A stretch of DNA of 64,000 nucleotides from Cyclina sinensis (GCA_012932295.1 JAAONU010000018.1:5698206-5762205), one strand, 5' to 3'; shown: positions 1 through 14,100, counted from the first letter of the stretch. Translations and numbers: made by a program. Notes: generated from the letters alone by a model not told the origin.

Positions 1-542
1 AAAGTAAAAAATGTCACGTTTTACTTTGTTTTATTTTTACAAAATAGATCTATTAAAACAAGCATCATTTCAAAATTTTTATAGGAAATATGTAACTTTA
101 TTTCAAAGTATTTACATTTATCCCGAAAAAAAGATGAGCTGATATAAAACATGGATAATTATAAGCGTATGAAAGCATTTAAAGCGGATGCCAAAACAAA
201 AGAAATAACACAATTTGCTTACGTACAAAACATTACAGTAACAGATTATATATAATGACGACGTCATAAACGGACATTAACAAATACATACTACACAAAA
301 CAAGTCAGGGAACACCTTTATTTTACTGTGTAAAGGAAGCAGTTTGCAAACAGAAGTTTCTCTACTCGAAAACAATCATCTTTAGAGTCAGAAGCACCAT
401 CAAAACAACAAGCGTTCGGCGAAATCCATTGCAGGACCGTGGTTTAACTTCATCCAGTGTTATGGAGGTGAAAAATGAAGATCAGCAGAATTTCATAACA
501 CACACAAACAACACATCAACGTCTCATGGACTGACCAAATGT
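1..542. other. Upstream AT-rich DNA, no gene seen
   Basis: No coding segment with splice signals and no recognisable RNA gene is visible here. The right edge merges into the remains of a Tc1-like element on the minus strand, so part of this stretch may be its 3' flank. Terminal inverted repeats could not be identified by eye. Confidence 0.4.
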
Positions 543-1415
543 TTATGGACATGCTGTGGAATGGTTTGCCACTCCAGAGTAAACCAACGACGGAGTTCTC
601 CGAGATTCTGTGGAGGGGTGATTTTCCCTGATACGACTTTCCCGAATATCCCGAAGTTTTTCAATTGGCGCCATATCTGGGGAGTACAACATTGTTCTGG
701 CGAAGGATTTCATCCCGATACCTCGCTGTATTGAGGTTACCATCAATAACATAAAGATCAGTCCTTTAGTGATTAGAGAACCCGCCCACTACATCACACT
801 AACACCACCAAACTGATTTCAGGCGCTCACGTTAAAGTCAGCAAACAGCTCACCTGGGTGCATATACACAAGAATGCGCCCACTATTAATCTGCAATTGG
901 ACCTTGACTCGTCAGTGAACAAAACAGAAGACAACTGATGACGTGTCCATTGACGATGATAACGTGTCTATGCGTCACTGGCTGTCCTATGTCAACGGGA
1001 GTAAACGTGGCCTGACCGCTGGACGATTTGGACGGATATGCTCCTCTCGACTAGTCGGTTCTGGTTTTCTCATCACTAGCGACGGTGCCAGTAACACAGT
1101 AGCAACCTGACAGATCTTCAACCGATTACACGCAATACAAGGTATTGCACATCTCGCTGTGCAGTGAAACGAGGCGGGATGGGGTTGGGTCCTGACCTCG
1201 GTCTGTCCCGTACTGTTCCTGTTTCCTGATAATCCCGACATGAAGTCTGTTTTTCTTCTGACGAAAGGAAATTTCATAATTGCCATAGCTCTTTCTTCCA
1301 AGATGAGATGACGACGTGGTGGCATGTTCAATACAACTGACTTTCTGTCGAACCATAGTTTTACTGCCAAGCTGTGCATGCAAATTGTGTGACGATGGAG
1401 GTACACGACAATCAT
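543..1415 (-). pseudogene. Decayed Tc1-like transposase
   Basis: Read on the minus strand, fragments in different frames follow the usual order of a Tc1-family transposase. Near 1320 is an N-terminal helix-turn-helix segment starting MPPRRHLILEERAMA. Near 1010-1060 is a segment with REEHIRPNRPAVRPRLLPLT, which matches the R-L-R-R-P linker that precedes the catalytic domain. Near 740-690 is TDLYVIDGNLNTARYRDEIL, and near 650 is YSPDMAPIE, the counterpart of the S-P-D-L-N-P-I-E catalytic block. The pieces are separated by frameshifts, stops and a missing central part, since the D-N-A-R-P-H block is not seen. It is a dead copy, independent of the large plus-strand gene downstream. The family call rests on remembered motif order, not on a search. 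Confidence 0.8.
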
Positions 1416-3440
1416 TCTAGATATGTATAATCATCATGACTATGCTAACTGTGAAGACATGGAAAAAATCAACAATTTCATGAACATAAAAAGCAAAGAA
1501 ATCTCAGCGCACCTTTCGTCACACATTGGCAGACAGGTTAACTAATCATCTGAATAACAAGATCTCTCTGCAAATTGTAAAATGAGCTCAAATTCAGGAA
1601 TTATTAAGTATACATCAAAATAATCCGGGTCGTTTTAGTAGCATATATTTCATAACAATAATAAAGTTAATGGTAACTTTACATTCTATCTCCTGTGCGA
1701 CCTTAGACGTCCCTTTGTAGATCACCGACCTTTAGGTCATTCTGGCGGGTTCCGCTTCCTGTCCGAGAATTGAGGCAGGCATGTCAGGCTTTCCTATTCA
1801 GATGATTGTGGCACCCTGCAAATATTTAAAAGACAAATATACCTGATTCCGTATGATAAATGTTGAAATAAATAAATCTATAAATCTGGTAAGTTTCGGT
1901 TTCGGCATTTTTATTCTTGACAGTTTCAAAGAATGCCTGACAAGGGAGCATTAAGGGAGCCTATTTTTTATTATTATTAAACTGGTGTTAGGAATGTCAA
2001 TAAGTAATATAAGGCTGACATATTGTCTTTGACAAGTCACCGTTAATTGTCATTGTCTCGCTTACTTAACTGGTCACTGTTAAACATTTTTATAACGCTA
2101 TAACGCCATTTGCTCTTGAGAAATATGCCTGAAGTCTATAAAACGTGTCCCTTATTTGTGCCTTAGATTGTTATATTGAATTAAAGAACACCAATAGATT
2201 TATTTTTACAAGCAAGACATTAAAAAAACTTATAAAATTTAGCGTCTAGGTAATTTCACATGAATCTTTTTTGTTTTCGATGCCTCATTTCTTGCACATC
2301 GAAAATTGTTTTAAAAAAATTCTCAATCAGAATATCATTTGAGATTTTGCATGCAAACAGAAAAGAAAACACTGTTGTTACAGTATCAAGTTTACTTTCG
2401 AAAAAAAATAGTAGCTGCAAGGCATACGTTTCAAAAATATTTATCTTAGAGTAATACATATGCTTTTCTTTTTCTTGTTTTTATAATTATCACCATTATA
2501 GTTGTTTTTAATATTTCTTGTACTTAGTAAAACGAGATTATTATGAAACCTCTATCACGGTTCTATTTTTTATAAGACTTTTTAAAAAAAGAATAATAGA
2601 TTTATTTATTTTTATATTCATTGTTCCTTGCAACTTTCAACAAATAAGAAAAATAAAGAATAGAATAAATCACAAGAGTTTCTTTATCAATACGCAGGGG
2701 AGGTAATCAGGAAGGTACTATTTTCTGGATGACTATATATCGCTATTTTATCCAATTTTCTAAAATCTGTGCACGTTTTGTTATCTAAAACGAAACAATA
2801 ACAACAACAATAATAATAAAGCAGATTTGATTTATATGTTTTGGTCGTCTGTTCATCAGTATACATGTATTCACATTCTTTTTCTCAACGTACGTGAAAT
2901 GTACGGTACTGATGGTACGAGGAAAATAAATGGAACGAATCTTAAAAGAGTAAAGGTAATGGGCTATAGCTTTCATGATTAAAAAAGCTATTCAGATTGC
3001 AACGAATTTAACTTTTTAGTGTAAGCGTATCTAGCAAAAGAAACGAAAAAAAGAAAAAAAATGAAAGAAAAAGATCCCTAGGTACTCTCTATTCTAGGCA
3101 TGTTGTTTTAAACATTTTTGTGGGGCTTTATTTTCCTGGAAATAATGACGAACAAAATATGAGTTGAAAAGCTTTTAAAATTTCTGAAGCATTTTTGTTA
3201 TATGATTGATTAGCTAATAAAATATTTAATATCCATACATTAATTTAAAAGCCATGATTGTTAGAACAGGGTAAAACGGAATGAGATTATCTGGTGCCAA
3301 TGTCTCGGTGACAGGAATCGATAACACTAATGGCATCTAAGTAATAGAAAACCTCGTATCTATTGGTTACATCACGTGTTTCAGAAGCGATTGATTTTAC
3401 CCAGGAACGCTGTTTCCCAGTTAAACAGGTACATAAAAAG
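1416..3440. other. Intergenic AT-rich DNA
   Basis: No supported gene. Short ORFs on both strands are low-complexity and AT-rich and have no splice context. The stretch 1690-1800 is noticeably less AT-rich than its surroundings and could be part of an interspersed repeat, but no family was recognised. Short CAA/AAT runs lie near 2798-2820. Confidence 0.4.
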
Positions 3441-3448
3441 CAAAAAAG

Positions 3449-3603
3449 TATAAAATGATATCGTCAAACCGAGTTCCAGTCTGGAGGCTGTTTAAGTGTT
3501 CCCAACAAGGTTGTGTCAATTTAGCGGCGGATACCCGCCTGATACGACGCAAATATGGACTGGCGGAATATCAAGGACCGCATTGGGATATTGCTTTGCA
3601 CAG
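3449..3603 (+). promoter_or_regulatory. Possible upstream 5' exon with TATA-like box and uORF
   Basis: A TATAAA string at 3449-3454 is followed by an ATG at 3455 and an unusually GC-rich open stretch that ends at a good donor (CACAG|GTATAT, donor at 3604). The next acceptor-like site is at 4957-4959 (TTTTACAG), 21 bases before the start codon of the large gene. Joined this way, the open frame stops a few codons into exon 1, so it would be an upstream ORF in a 5' untranslated leader. A TATA box directly abutting the ATG would leave no room for a start site between them, so the string may not be functional. This is an inference from splice-signal geometry. The stretch may equally be unrelated. 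Confidence 0.25.
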
Positions 3604-4704
3604 GTATATAATCCAAAATAAAGTTCGGCATTTTTGTAGGATAAATTTGTGCTTTGATCGCTTGGTCGGTTGTTTCAAGTGGTAGAAATACATCATTCAA
3701 TAATACGTGATTTAAGACGGTTGCATAACTCTGATATGTACATTATTTCTTTTTATATGATACTCATTATTTATAACGAACTTGTTAAATGTAATGAAAC
3801 GATTTTAAAAATTATGAATTTTATCTTAATGGTTTGTTTACGAAAAAGTGTGATCTATTGTTGTTTGTTAATCGCATAGACGTAAACGTTTATTCTATCA
3901 CAGTATCATAATTACGTCATCAAATTCCGAGTACTTACTAAATGTTTCAGTTGTATAAAATTGTATAAAACTTAAGATAGCTGTATTGCATTTTTGTTCA
4001 AGAAAGTTTTGCAATTTTGTACCGAAGACTGTAATAATTTTTCTGTTGATGATAGAAGTCAGTTCGTATATTGTAATTTTAAAGTCAAAACAGTTTCAGA
4101 GGTGTATGACTGAAAACATACATTATGCCATTGTTACAAGCAAATTATTCAATTACATAGTGAAATAAATATTTTGGTTTTAGCTTCTGTTGTAAAATAG
4201 GACTGAAATGAAAATCGATTATCGGATCGAATCGAATCGAATCGGAAAAAGCATTTCGTTTTACTATCGGAAAATAATCGAAAACATAGAGAAACTGGTT
4301 TCACTTTCAATTTAAGTGTTGTGCACTTCCATCCTAATGAAACTATATTACCACAGCAAATACAGTTTGGATGCCTGATAAAACAAACTAAATAGTACAC
4401 AATCATTTATCTATCCAGTTATTAATAATGTTTTTATAATGCCAAATGTACATCTGTTAAAACAAAGTCCCACAAAGAGTGACTTCCCTTACCACCTGGC
4501 AACATCGATTCTTGGAAATGAAAATCGATTGTTGCCGATATAATACGGCTGCCACCGATTTTTCGATTTAGTTTAGACTCATTTATTTTACATCGATTGC
4601 GATACAACTACTTACATCTAAGAGTCATCACGCTCGATGACTGCTTCCTGGGTTTCATACCAGTATTCGTGCAGCGTGGGGGAATGTGAAGATCGTGAGA
4701 GAAT

Positions 4705-4776
4705 CTTGCCTCTGGCGGGATTCGAACCCGCGACTTTCGGATCCGGAGCCCTGCGCTCTACCCCTGGACCACGTTG
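4705..4776 (-). repeat. tRNA-derived SINE head (or tRNA pseudogene)
   Basis: On the minus strand there is an intact RNA polymerase III B box (GGTTCGAATCC, 4718-4728) in a perfect T-arm, and an A box (TGGTCCAGGGGTA, 4759-4771), about 30 bases apart as in tRNA genes. The anticodon arm does not pair and the 5' acceptor bases do not match the 3' acceptor CAGAGGC. This is therefore not a working tRNA. A tRNA-related SINE head is the likeliest reading, with the rest of the element probably running toward about 4600. Confidence 0.65.
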
Positions 4777-4980
4777 CTTCCTTGATTGTTCGATTTAAAT
4801 CAATTATCATTATATCACTAGTTTTAACGATGATCTATAATTTAGATTAAACAAAAAATAGCATAATATATACGCCGCTTTTTTAAAATGAAACCAAAGC
4901 ATTGTTAGTAGTTAGACATGCCTAAATTCAAATGAAAATTTCGGTATGTTATTTTACAGATTTCTGACTAGAGGGGAACA

Positions 4981-5142
4981 ATGTTCCTGATTAGTGAGTT
5001 TAAATTTACACATATACTGTGTCTTTTTTTATCAACAGTGTTGGTGACTGTATGTCCTCCGGCAGAGTCAAGCCTCTTAAACTTTGACTACATGCCTGAA
5101 AGTCATGACATATTTACAGTTGACGGATGTCCACCAAACACG
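4981..5142 (+). CDS. Exon 1: signal peptide and first Cys segment
   Basis: The start at 4981 has A at -3 and an in-frame TAG 12 bases upstream, so it is the first available ATG in this frame. The first ~27 residues (MFLISEFKFTHILCLFLSTV and following) form a classic signal peptide with a long hydrophobic core. The exon ends after a short acidic stretch with one Cys (…DGCPPNT) in phase 0, matching the phase at which A-type exons meet B-type exons later in the gene. The donor is GCAAGT, a GC-type site. An acceptor-like TTTTACAG at 4952-4959 suggests that the exon begins at 4960 with a short 5' leader. Confidence 0.7.
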
Positions 5143-8100
5143 GCAAGTAGCAGTGTTTACAGTTTGCAAAAGACTCTGACGCTTTCAATTATTTTATTTA
5201 ATCGCAAAACTAGTACAGTAATGCCCCAGATTTTTTAAATCACGTACAAAAAATGACTTGACAAGCAAGTTTTAAGAAAAACTACATTCCTCGCCGGAAG
5301 ATAAGTTACATCGGGAAGCGAACTATATTAAAAGAAAAAATGCTTTATAGATCGAAAGATATTGAACACGTACATTCACAAATGTGAAAGTAAACATAAA
5401 TTCTATGTTTGTTTTTGTGTGTGTGCAAGTACATAAGACAACCATATCACTCAAGATAACTTTGAAGGCAATAAGGAATATGTACTTGACTGATCATGCT
5501 GATATAGTGTAGTCGTGGGTGAAATGGTCGTGTAGAGTAATGTCTGTAAATCTCAAGCAACACCATTTCAGTTTCCAAGTTCTTATTTATTAAGTCTTTT
5601 CTTGTTTTAAGTTTTCCAAATATATTCCTATTGTAAAAGCTCTCTCCACTATTTAAAAGCCAAAGCATGTCATAGCCGGACAGAATGTCATTGTAAATAT
5701 TAACAAGTAAAGTATAACGAAGGTAGTAAATATAAGTGCCGACAGAGCAGAATCCGGCATGGTGGAGGCTTCCACCCCTAGCTTCTCTCGTAGCCGCCCC
5801 CTGACTGTCCAGATGATTCGACTTATAAAGAAGTATAACTAAGTCTTCAGTCAATTAGCATGTCATGAAATACACATATTTCTGACAGGTAACATAATTC
5901 TGCCAGACAAATAATTGTAGTATGTTATCCGTAGTCTGGACTAATGTATTGCCTGAAGACGTTCTGACCCGTTTCTTTTTGTATCTGAATAAAATGTAAG
6001 AAAAAAAACCTTTTAGAGTTAAATACAAAATAATGTTTTCCCCATTACACTACACTGACTGTATGGGAGATTCTTGTTATTCTTCTTGCCATTTGGAGGG
6101 GATATGGGGAGGGGGTGCGGGGAGGAAAAAAATGGGGGAGGAAGGGGTAAAAAGCAGAAAGGGCAAACATTGACCAAATAATTTCAAATGAATCTCCAGT
6201 AAATTTACTGTGACATAGATGTAAGGGTTTCCATATCAATGTCAAAACTGTTATACTGAAGTATATTTCGATTATGGTTACGGTTTACCCTAGCAAATGT
6301 TAAATTGCAGCATGTTGAGAAGCTAAATATACGATAAACTCACAGTATTTAATTCTGAAGTAGGTCAGTTTATCAAAACAGCAAGCTGTAATTCCATTTC
6401 TCATTCTATAGATAAATATCTCTGTATAGCCTGTACTTTGGAGCAGAGGGGTTGGTGCACACAGAACAACAGAATACATGAATGTATTCAATTTCAACTT
6501 TGCCTTTAAAAGTCAACGAATAAGTTGAAATATCTTCTTTTCAAAATAATCATAGTTATTGCAAAAGTTTCTTTTGGTTTCATCGAAGACTGTTTTGGAT
6601 CAATATGTACAAGGCTTACGTCTAGGAACTTATACATAAGTAGAGCTTGTATATTGTATATGAACTGGAAGTTATCGGCGGTGATATTCTGAATGAATTT
6701 GAGTTCATACACTGTAACCCCGGAAGGAACAGAAACTTAATTTCGTGTCTATTACACAGATCTTTTGCCTGGAAAGGAAAATGTGTGTGAACCTTGATGG
6801 AACATGTATCGAACCGCCGACCTGTCACCCCGATGAAGTAAGTTTTGGTTTCTATATATAGACAAATGATAAATATGTTTTAACCAGTAGAAGTGGAAAA
6901 TACCAAAAGACTCATTACTTACGCCATTTAGAGTTACAGTATGCTTCAACCTTTTCTAACTTCACATGGATGTTTAAAATATAAAAGATATATTCATTTA
7001 TAACTTCTGAATCCTTCGGAGGTCTGAAACAAGATGCATCGCTTTCATTCTGTGCTCTTGCAATGATGTGTAAATGTTGCCTTCACAGCACTTGCATCAT
7101 GTTTCATTTTAATGTGTTTACCTTTAATTTTTATACAATCATTTATTATATACTTATAAATGAAATATTGATGAAATAAATTGCGTATTTTCATTTTCCG
7201 TATTTTCACTGTAAAAATTTATTTTTCACTGCAGTGAAACATATTTTCCGTATTTTCACTGGTGTCTTGCCGGACAACTTTCTTCTAAATTCAGCCAGTA
7301 CACTAAATTAAAAGGGAATTCTTTCGAATCTTAAGGTTAAAAAAGAGTAAAGTATATAATTAACAGAAAATTCAAGTTTTTTCATTAAATACGGGATTTA
7401 TTTTCATCTCGTGGTATGAAAATAATCATATTTCACTCCTGGCTATCGATACTCATGAAATATTTATTTTCATACCACTCGATGAAAATAAATCCCGTAT
7501 TTATAGAAAAAAACTTGACTATCCTCTATATACTGTTTCATTTTTTGACGACTTTCTCATTCAGTTTCGTTTGATATTTTCAAAGGTTCCACAAACGAAC
7601 ATGTACGGACACCAACAGTGCATACTGTTCGAAAACAGTAAGTATATAATGTACCAGTATGTACAGTGTTATGAACGAGCCAAACTTTCAAAACGTTAAG
7701 AAATAAATATTTATATATACTCGTATATATACAGATATAAAGCAATCCATTTCTATACTCAAAGAATGTTAATAGTAATAACCAATCATATAGTGTACCA
7801 TTCACCATATACCCGCGTGCATTTATTAATGAACATAAACAATTATTTAGTGACTAAAGATAAGCATAAACAAAACAAATTCAGTTATTGTGGAAAAGAT
7901 TTATGACACTTAAAAGCATTGAATAGAAAAAGTGTATAACAGTCATATGTCCGTGGAATAAACTGTTCTTTTAAAGTTCATACAATGGCTATAATAGTAA
8001 GAGATAATATTCACCATCTACAAGGCTTTTACAAAAACAACAAACCTGTCTCTGACCTGTTGCTATAATTAAACAATGAAGGTTCAATACAAAATAGGTT

Positions 8101-11100
8101 TTAGAATGTATAACATAGAAGCTCAAGTCTTCAAACCCTTAACATGCTGTCGCTATCACTGAAGTTGACAAAAAATTAATGATGTAGAGATCAGTGAACT
8201 TGTGAAATAACTCTGGTAAGCTTGATACCAGTCAGGCTTTACACTTCTTTGCAATGTTGATTATAAAAATCCCATGGAATCAGGTTGCAATTGACTATCA
8301 CATAAATTACCTATTTTCAAGCTTTTGATATGTCTACAATTTATTTCTTCGTATGTCCTCAATCAGAGAGGCGTCATAGGGGGATACCAATATTTATTTT
8401 CGCCACGATGGATTGGTGTCGGAGTTTAAGTCAAATAAGTCTGCGGTATTATCAACTCGTTATACAGATTCTTGTCTGGGTATACGGCTTCATATAGCCT
8501 GTTAGAGGTGATATAAACCCTCGCCTGCTAGTTTACCCAGCCAAGCATCTATATAACTAATAATATACTTCAATATATGTTCTTTTTAAAACAGCTGACA
8601 ATATTACCTGGTTATTGGCTTTCGTTCTGAATATTTGCTTGTCACGCTTATGTACACATGCTTTCATTGATAAAAACACCATTTCAGTTTTACCAGATTT
8701 AATTTTATGTTTGATCTATGCCTGCATTCATCATATTGAATATAACCCCAAGATAAAATAAGCTAGTTCTTTTTCAAACTCGAGCCAACTTTCTCTGACA
8801 GAGTACAATGATTCAAAATATCCCAAGAATGTACTGATTTTTTTGTACGAAAGTATCTACGTCAACAGGTATAACCCCGCAGATTTATACAAAAAAACAA
8901 CAACAAGGCAGTCTGAATGACAGTTGAATCCCCTTCCGCAGCGGACATGAATGTGTACTTCTTGACCTTTAACTAACCATGACCTTGATGTTGTGCCATG
9001 CATATTATAAGCACATAGTCTCATGATAGTAATTATTTGTGCCAAGTTATTTAAAATCTTCCATAAAGTCAAAAAGTAATGGAGAACATTTAACCTTGAC
9101 CTTGGGGGTAGCAACCTGGATGTTGGGTTCTGCACATCGTGTCATAGTGCAAAGTAATTAAAAAACTTTTCGTAAGCCAAGTTAGTAAGTTATAGAGCAG
9201 ACGTGAAATGTGGATATTTGACCTTTAACTGTGACCTTGACCTTGTGGGAAGCAACCCAATTATTGTGCTCTGCACATCGTCTCATAATGGAGATCACTT
9301 GTGCCAAGTTATTCAAAACAAATTCAGCAGTTTAAAGTTATGGAGCAGACACGAAAGTGTTACGGACGGACAGACGAACGGACGGACAGACGGAGGCCAT
9401 TCCTATAATCCCCTTCCCGCTTTGCGATTAAATATAGTCACCAGAAACCCAAGTAAATAATAATGAAAATAATCTGTTCTCTCTCTTTATTCTTTTAATT
9501 ATTCAAAAGCAAAGTTGAAAAAAACTATTCAGCATATGTAGTAGTTTTCTTATATTTTTTATCAAACAAAACTTGAGTCATCTGGTCCTGTATTTATTAG
9601 ACAGTGATGGGTATTTACAAACGATCTATGAAAATGAATGACAGAAAAAATTGAGATCACGCACCTTCCTGAAAGTAAGTAAGCGGTAAAATAATGACAA
9701 GTTTGATATTACGTAAACTTTTAAAATCATCACATTTCTCTTTCCAAGTTAGTAAATAATCGTCTGTCAATCGTAACACACGGGGCACATTTTTATGTTC
9801 ATATGTCTGCTTGAAATTTGTACAAGACATGTAGACCTATTCTAATCTTCAACAGACCGTGACTTCCAGTTAAAACGAGCCCATTATAAATCTAAACGAA
9901 TATTTATAATTCCTAGACCATCTATAAAATTTAACTTTAAACACTTTTTCGGTGCCGTAGTACAATAGCGATATCGTCATAATAGCATGATAGCCGTGAT
10001 ATAATTTAGTAAAGGATTTGTGTTTAGCTGTATATATGGTGCAATATTCACCAATTTGTAGAGCAAAATCCGATGATAGAACAAAAGAGTTCAGGTTCCC
10101 CAATTGATTTCCAATAAATTACACAAAGGCCGGAAACCATGTGGCGTTGTGTCACTTGTTTCTAAATTTGGACATATTAGACATTAGAATGACTTTAAGA
10201 CCAATGGAATTGAATTTATTTATAGAATATATAAAGAAAATTGTAGGTACAAGTTTATAAAGCTTTGTAGATGGTACAATTATTTCTGTGATTTTCTGGG
10301 TGTATGGGTGTTAATATGCACGAATTGCATACGCAACAAAAATGTTTGTGCATATCATCTTAAAATATATATCAAGCACAAAAGAAAGCACATACCTAAA
10401 AGGTTGTGCACAAAACAAAAATAAAAGACCAACATTAAAAATTTCATTTCAATAAATGTCAAATTGAAGTTCAAACGAACTTATACCAAATTGGTAAAGA
10501 ACAACATATTTCATACATATTTGATATGCAATCAATACAGAGGGCACCTTTGAATATTTATACATAAACTTGCATTTTGCACAACGTATGGCATACCAAC
10601 AAAGGTACAATTGGATACCAATAACATTATGATAATTCAACAGAACAACAAAGAGAACGAAACGAGAAAGACAAGTTGTTTTAACAACATAAAGACATCA
10701 AGATTGTTTTTTGTTTATACTAGAAAGTCTGAAAAGGATTTAATGCACATAAACAATAACCTGGGATCATTTGAACAAGTCACTGTCAAGTATTTCAAGC
10801 TATCATAGAAATTAACATCAATGTTGTTTCACCCGATTGATCTCATCAATACAGACAAATGAACAGAGTAACATTATGCAAAATAATTAAATGAATTTAG
10901 TAATTTCATTTTTAAAACTTTTATTTTCCAGCCTGCTGGCCGTATGTCGTAAGTATAGTTATTTAAATTCACACATTAATATTTAATTGAAAATGTTTAT
11001 ACGCCAGCCTTAGTGAAATGTCTGAATATGCTCTTAACTTTACGCTTTGTCACATAGCATGGAATAAGAAATTGTGCAATTTGTAACGTTAACGTACTTT

Positions 11101-14100
11101 GTAAATATTTGTCAACAAACAAGGAGAAGCATTTAAACAATTAAGTAATTTCGATACGTGCTTTATTTTTTAGATTTAATTTCTTTCTTAACATAATCAA
11201 TAGCCGACAATAACAAAAGAGCAAATTACAATTAATACGAAATAAAGTTGAACTTAGGTAATTTCATAAGTCTCATTCTACATGTGTTTCTCTGTCTAAA
11301 ATTTGCCAAGGAGTTTAGACAGGTTTATAATATATTTTATATCGCAATACATATCTGTCATTTACAATTCTTCGCATTTAAGGAAGAGGCGTGTGTGGTC
11401 GACGGTATGTTAATGTGTGTACAAAAAGGCCAATGCCATAGCTTAGAAGGTAATGCAACACATTATTAATCGTTTACTTCAATGCTGAATAAATTTCAAA
11501 CATTCCGCAGAAAACTTTTTTCTCTTAAAGTTATCATACGATAAAGTGCAAAACTAATTTTGAATTGAAGGAATTACTTTGGCGTGATAGTCTAAATTTT
11601 TTATACTTTCATGAAGTTAAATTGAGAGTCGAGGGCAGTTACTCTGATGTTGTTGGGGACAACTACGAAGTTATCAGTCGACGTTTTAAAACTCAGATAG
11701 CCACAGAGACAGGCTTGAAACCCCAGCAGCTTTTGGACTTCCACCTCCAGCCAGGTTGGTGCTTTAAATGAAATTTGGTCTAATACGAGTGTATAACATG
11801 ATTTACCATTTATACACGAATGCATTTTTATATCTGTATTCAACACCTTCGTCCATTTGCTATCAACATACTAAACGTTTTTCTAATATCTTGTTAACTT
11901 AATAAACTCATCCTTTTTATAAGAATGTCAAGAGAACCTATTACTAATAGTGTGCTGGAGAATTTCTTTTAAAAAAATCTACAAGCTAACAACACTAAAA
12001 TGTATTGTTAAATGATAAAAAAACATTAAGACGCTTAAAACTTTGATATCAGAAATATATTAAAGTAGTATACATATATAAATATATACATTCGCAGGGT
12101 CAGTTTACATCATATTCAGAGCGCCGCTATCAGCGTACGATATCTTCTCTTCCGCGGCCGACGACCAGTTACAGTTTCTAACAGACGAGTCAAACAATCT
12201 GCTTGCTATTGACTGGGCACAGTCATGGATGGGTGAAAAAAGGCCTGATAATTTGCTTGAAGAAGGTAAAGTACAATAGAGACTAAATTTCAAAGGCTGT
12301 GCTTTTGTATACCAGGTAAAATTGCACCATGTGCCCTTCGCACATCCTTTTCAGAATCGCGCCATCTCAACCCATCACTCTCCTTTGTTTCATAATCGTT
12401 GGAATTCATTGTTGTATTAAAAAGTTTTTCTTTCATGTTTATGACAAAGTTGTGATAATTAAAGCGTTCTAGAACCTCTTTAACATATGATTTCAGAGCA
12501 TTTTGATCCATGGCAATTTTGTAAACCAGGCCAGGTAAGTAGTTCTGAACACTTAATGGCTTAGAATAGCAATTTGTTTGTACTTCAATCGCATTCCCTC
12601 TAAAGATTTTTTTTATATATGTAATATATTTTCTTTACGTATCATTGATAAATCACCCATGCAGTCATAATAACAAAGCAAAAGTAAGCAGTCTTGCAGG
12701 GACATTTAAATTGATATTGTTTGAATATAGCTTAATATTTTCTATTTATTTAAGTGTATACGGAAGACATGTGTTTTAACTTATTTATTAAAAACTGATA
12801 CATACTTCGCAATTTTCAGCTATATTGCTTCCAAAGCAAGAGTTGCATCAATGTTGATGGTACTTGTCCTGCAGAACCGACGTGTCAGTTACATCAGGTA
12901 GTCTTGTCTGATTGCTTCCACTTTCACATATTTGGAATAAATCAGTCGAATTAAACATTTCGACCTCATGTCTAGATAAAGTAGATATACGTGCCCTGTA
13001 CTATGTCTGATGTAGACATCTGAAGGCTTTTGATGTGTATTTCTGGAGCATACAAAGCAGCAGTTTTAGGTATGCGATTTAGGATCTCCTGATCTGTCCT
13101 TTGTTGTCTTACAATTTTATTACCATTGTCATATATCTTTTTCTGAAATAAACTTATTTTTGTTACTTTACACCCATCCACTCTCGACATTAGTTTGACA
13201 CAGATTCATTTTATTACAGCTTCACTGTTTTTATGTACCACATCCATTTTTCAGATATTATGTAATACAGGCGGCAAGCTGGAGTGCGTTGACCATGGAT
13301 CATGTGTATACATGGAAGGTATACCTACATCTCCTATCTATGTTTAAAATCATAGAAGATATATGCAAATTCTAAATAAATAAATAAAGAAAGCCTTAAA
13401 TGAAACCGCATGCTTTGAAAGGAAAACATTGTAAAATAAATTAATTTGCTTTCTTGTGTGTATTGATATAAAACAGTGAAAGGGTATTGTATTCATTAAA
13501 CGCAATGATTTATGATTGATTGCTCTAGGTGATTACAAATCATCATGATTATCAAACCTGGTATTTTTTTAAAGAAATACTGTCTTATAGATTAAACGAC
13601 CTGTTATTGATGTTTATTGACGTGTGGTATTATTTTCCTGTGTGCGCGGTGAAAATTTCTCGATTATTGCCCCAATTTATAATTTTCGCGTTTTTAAAAT
13701 TCGCAACTTCAAAAAATTTGATTTTATTTGTTTTTGTTTTTGCTTTTTATGAGGTAAATTAAATCACTGTAATCGAATGCTGGTTTTATCTTTCAACTGC
13801 AGAAGATCTCATCATTCTACTCACATTTTGTTTTGTATTTTAGGTTATATATATCTAAGAGACTCTGATTTTGACGCTGTAATTGGAGCAAACTTCGAAC
13901 GCATGAATGAGTTCACTGATCACTTCAAAACCACCCTTGCTGTTGTCCTGTCAGGAAGCACGAATGACATCTGGGGCGTCTGGTTTGAAAAGGGTATGAA
14001 TACAATTCTATTTATGAAACTTCTGGACATGTACCATCAATGTTTTTTGCACACTGTCGGATAGTCAGGCACAAAAAAACGTTAGGTTAGAATCATTTTG

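Noticed and set aside
429..734. 101-codon plus-strand ORF
   Set aside because: It overlaps the minus-strand Tc1-like fragments, which explain the sequence better.
4705..4776. Functional tRNA gene
   Set aside because: The anticodon stem and acceptor stem do not pair, although the A and B boxes and the T-arm are intact.
5447..5854. 135-codon minus-strand ORF in intron 1
   Set aside because: No recognisable domain, no splice or promoter context, and it lies in the first intron of the plus-strand gene; chance ORF.
9203..9460. 85-codon plus-strand ORF
   Set aside because: Made of tandem-repeat sequence including a GACGGA simple repeat.
10933..10949. Possible micro-exon between good splice-like sites (TTCCAG|CCTGC…TGTC|GTAAGT)
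   Set aside because: Its 17 bases would break the phase-0 junction between exons 6760-6837 and 11383-11449.
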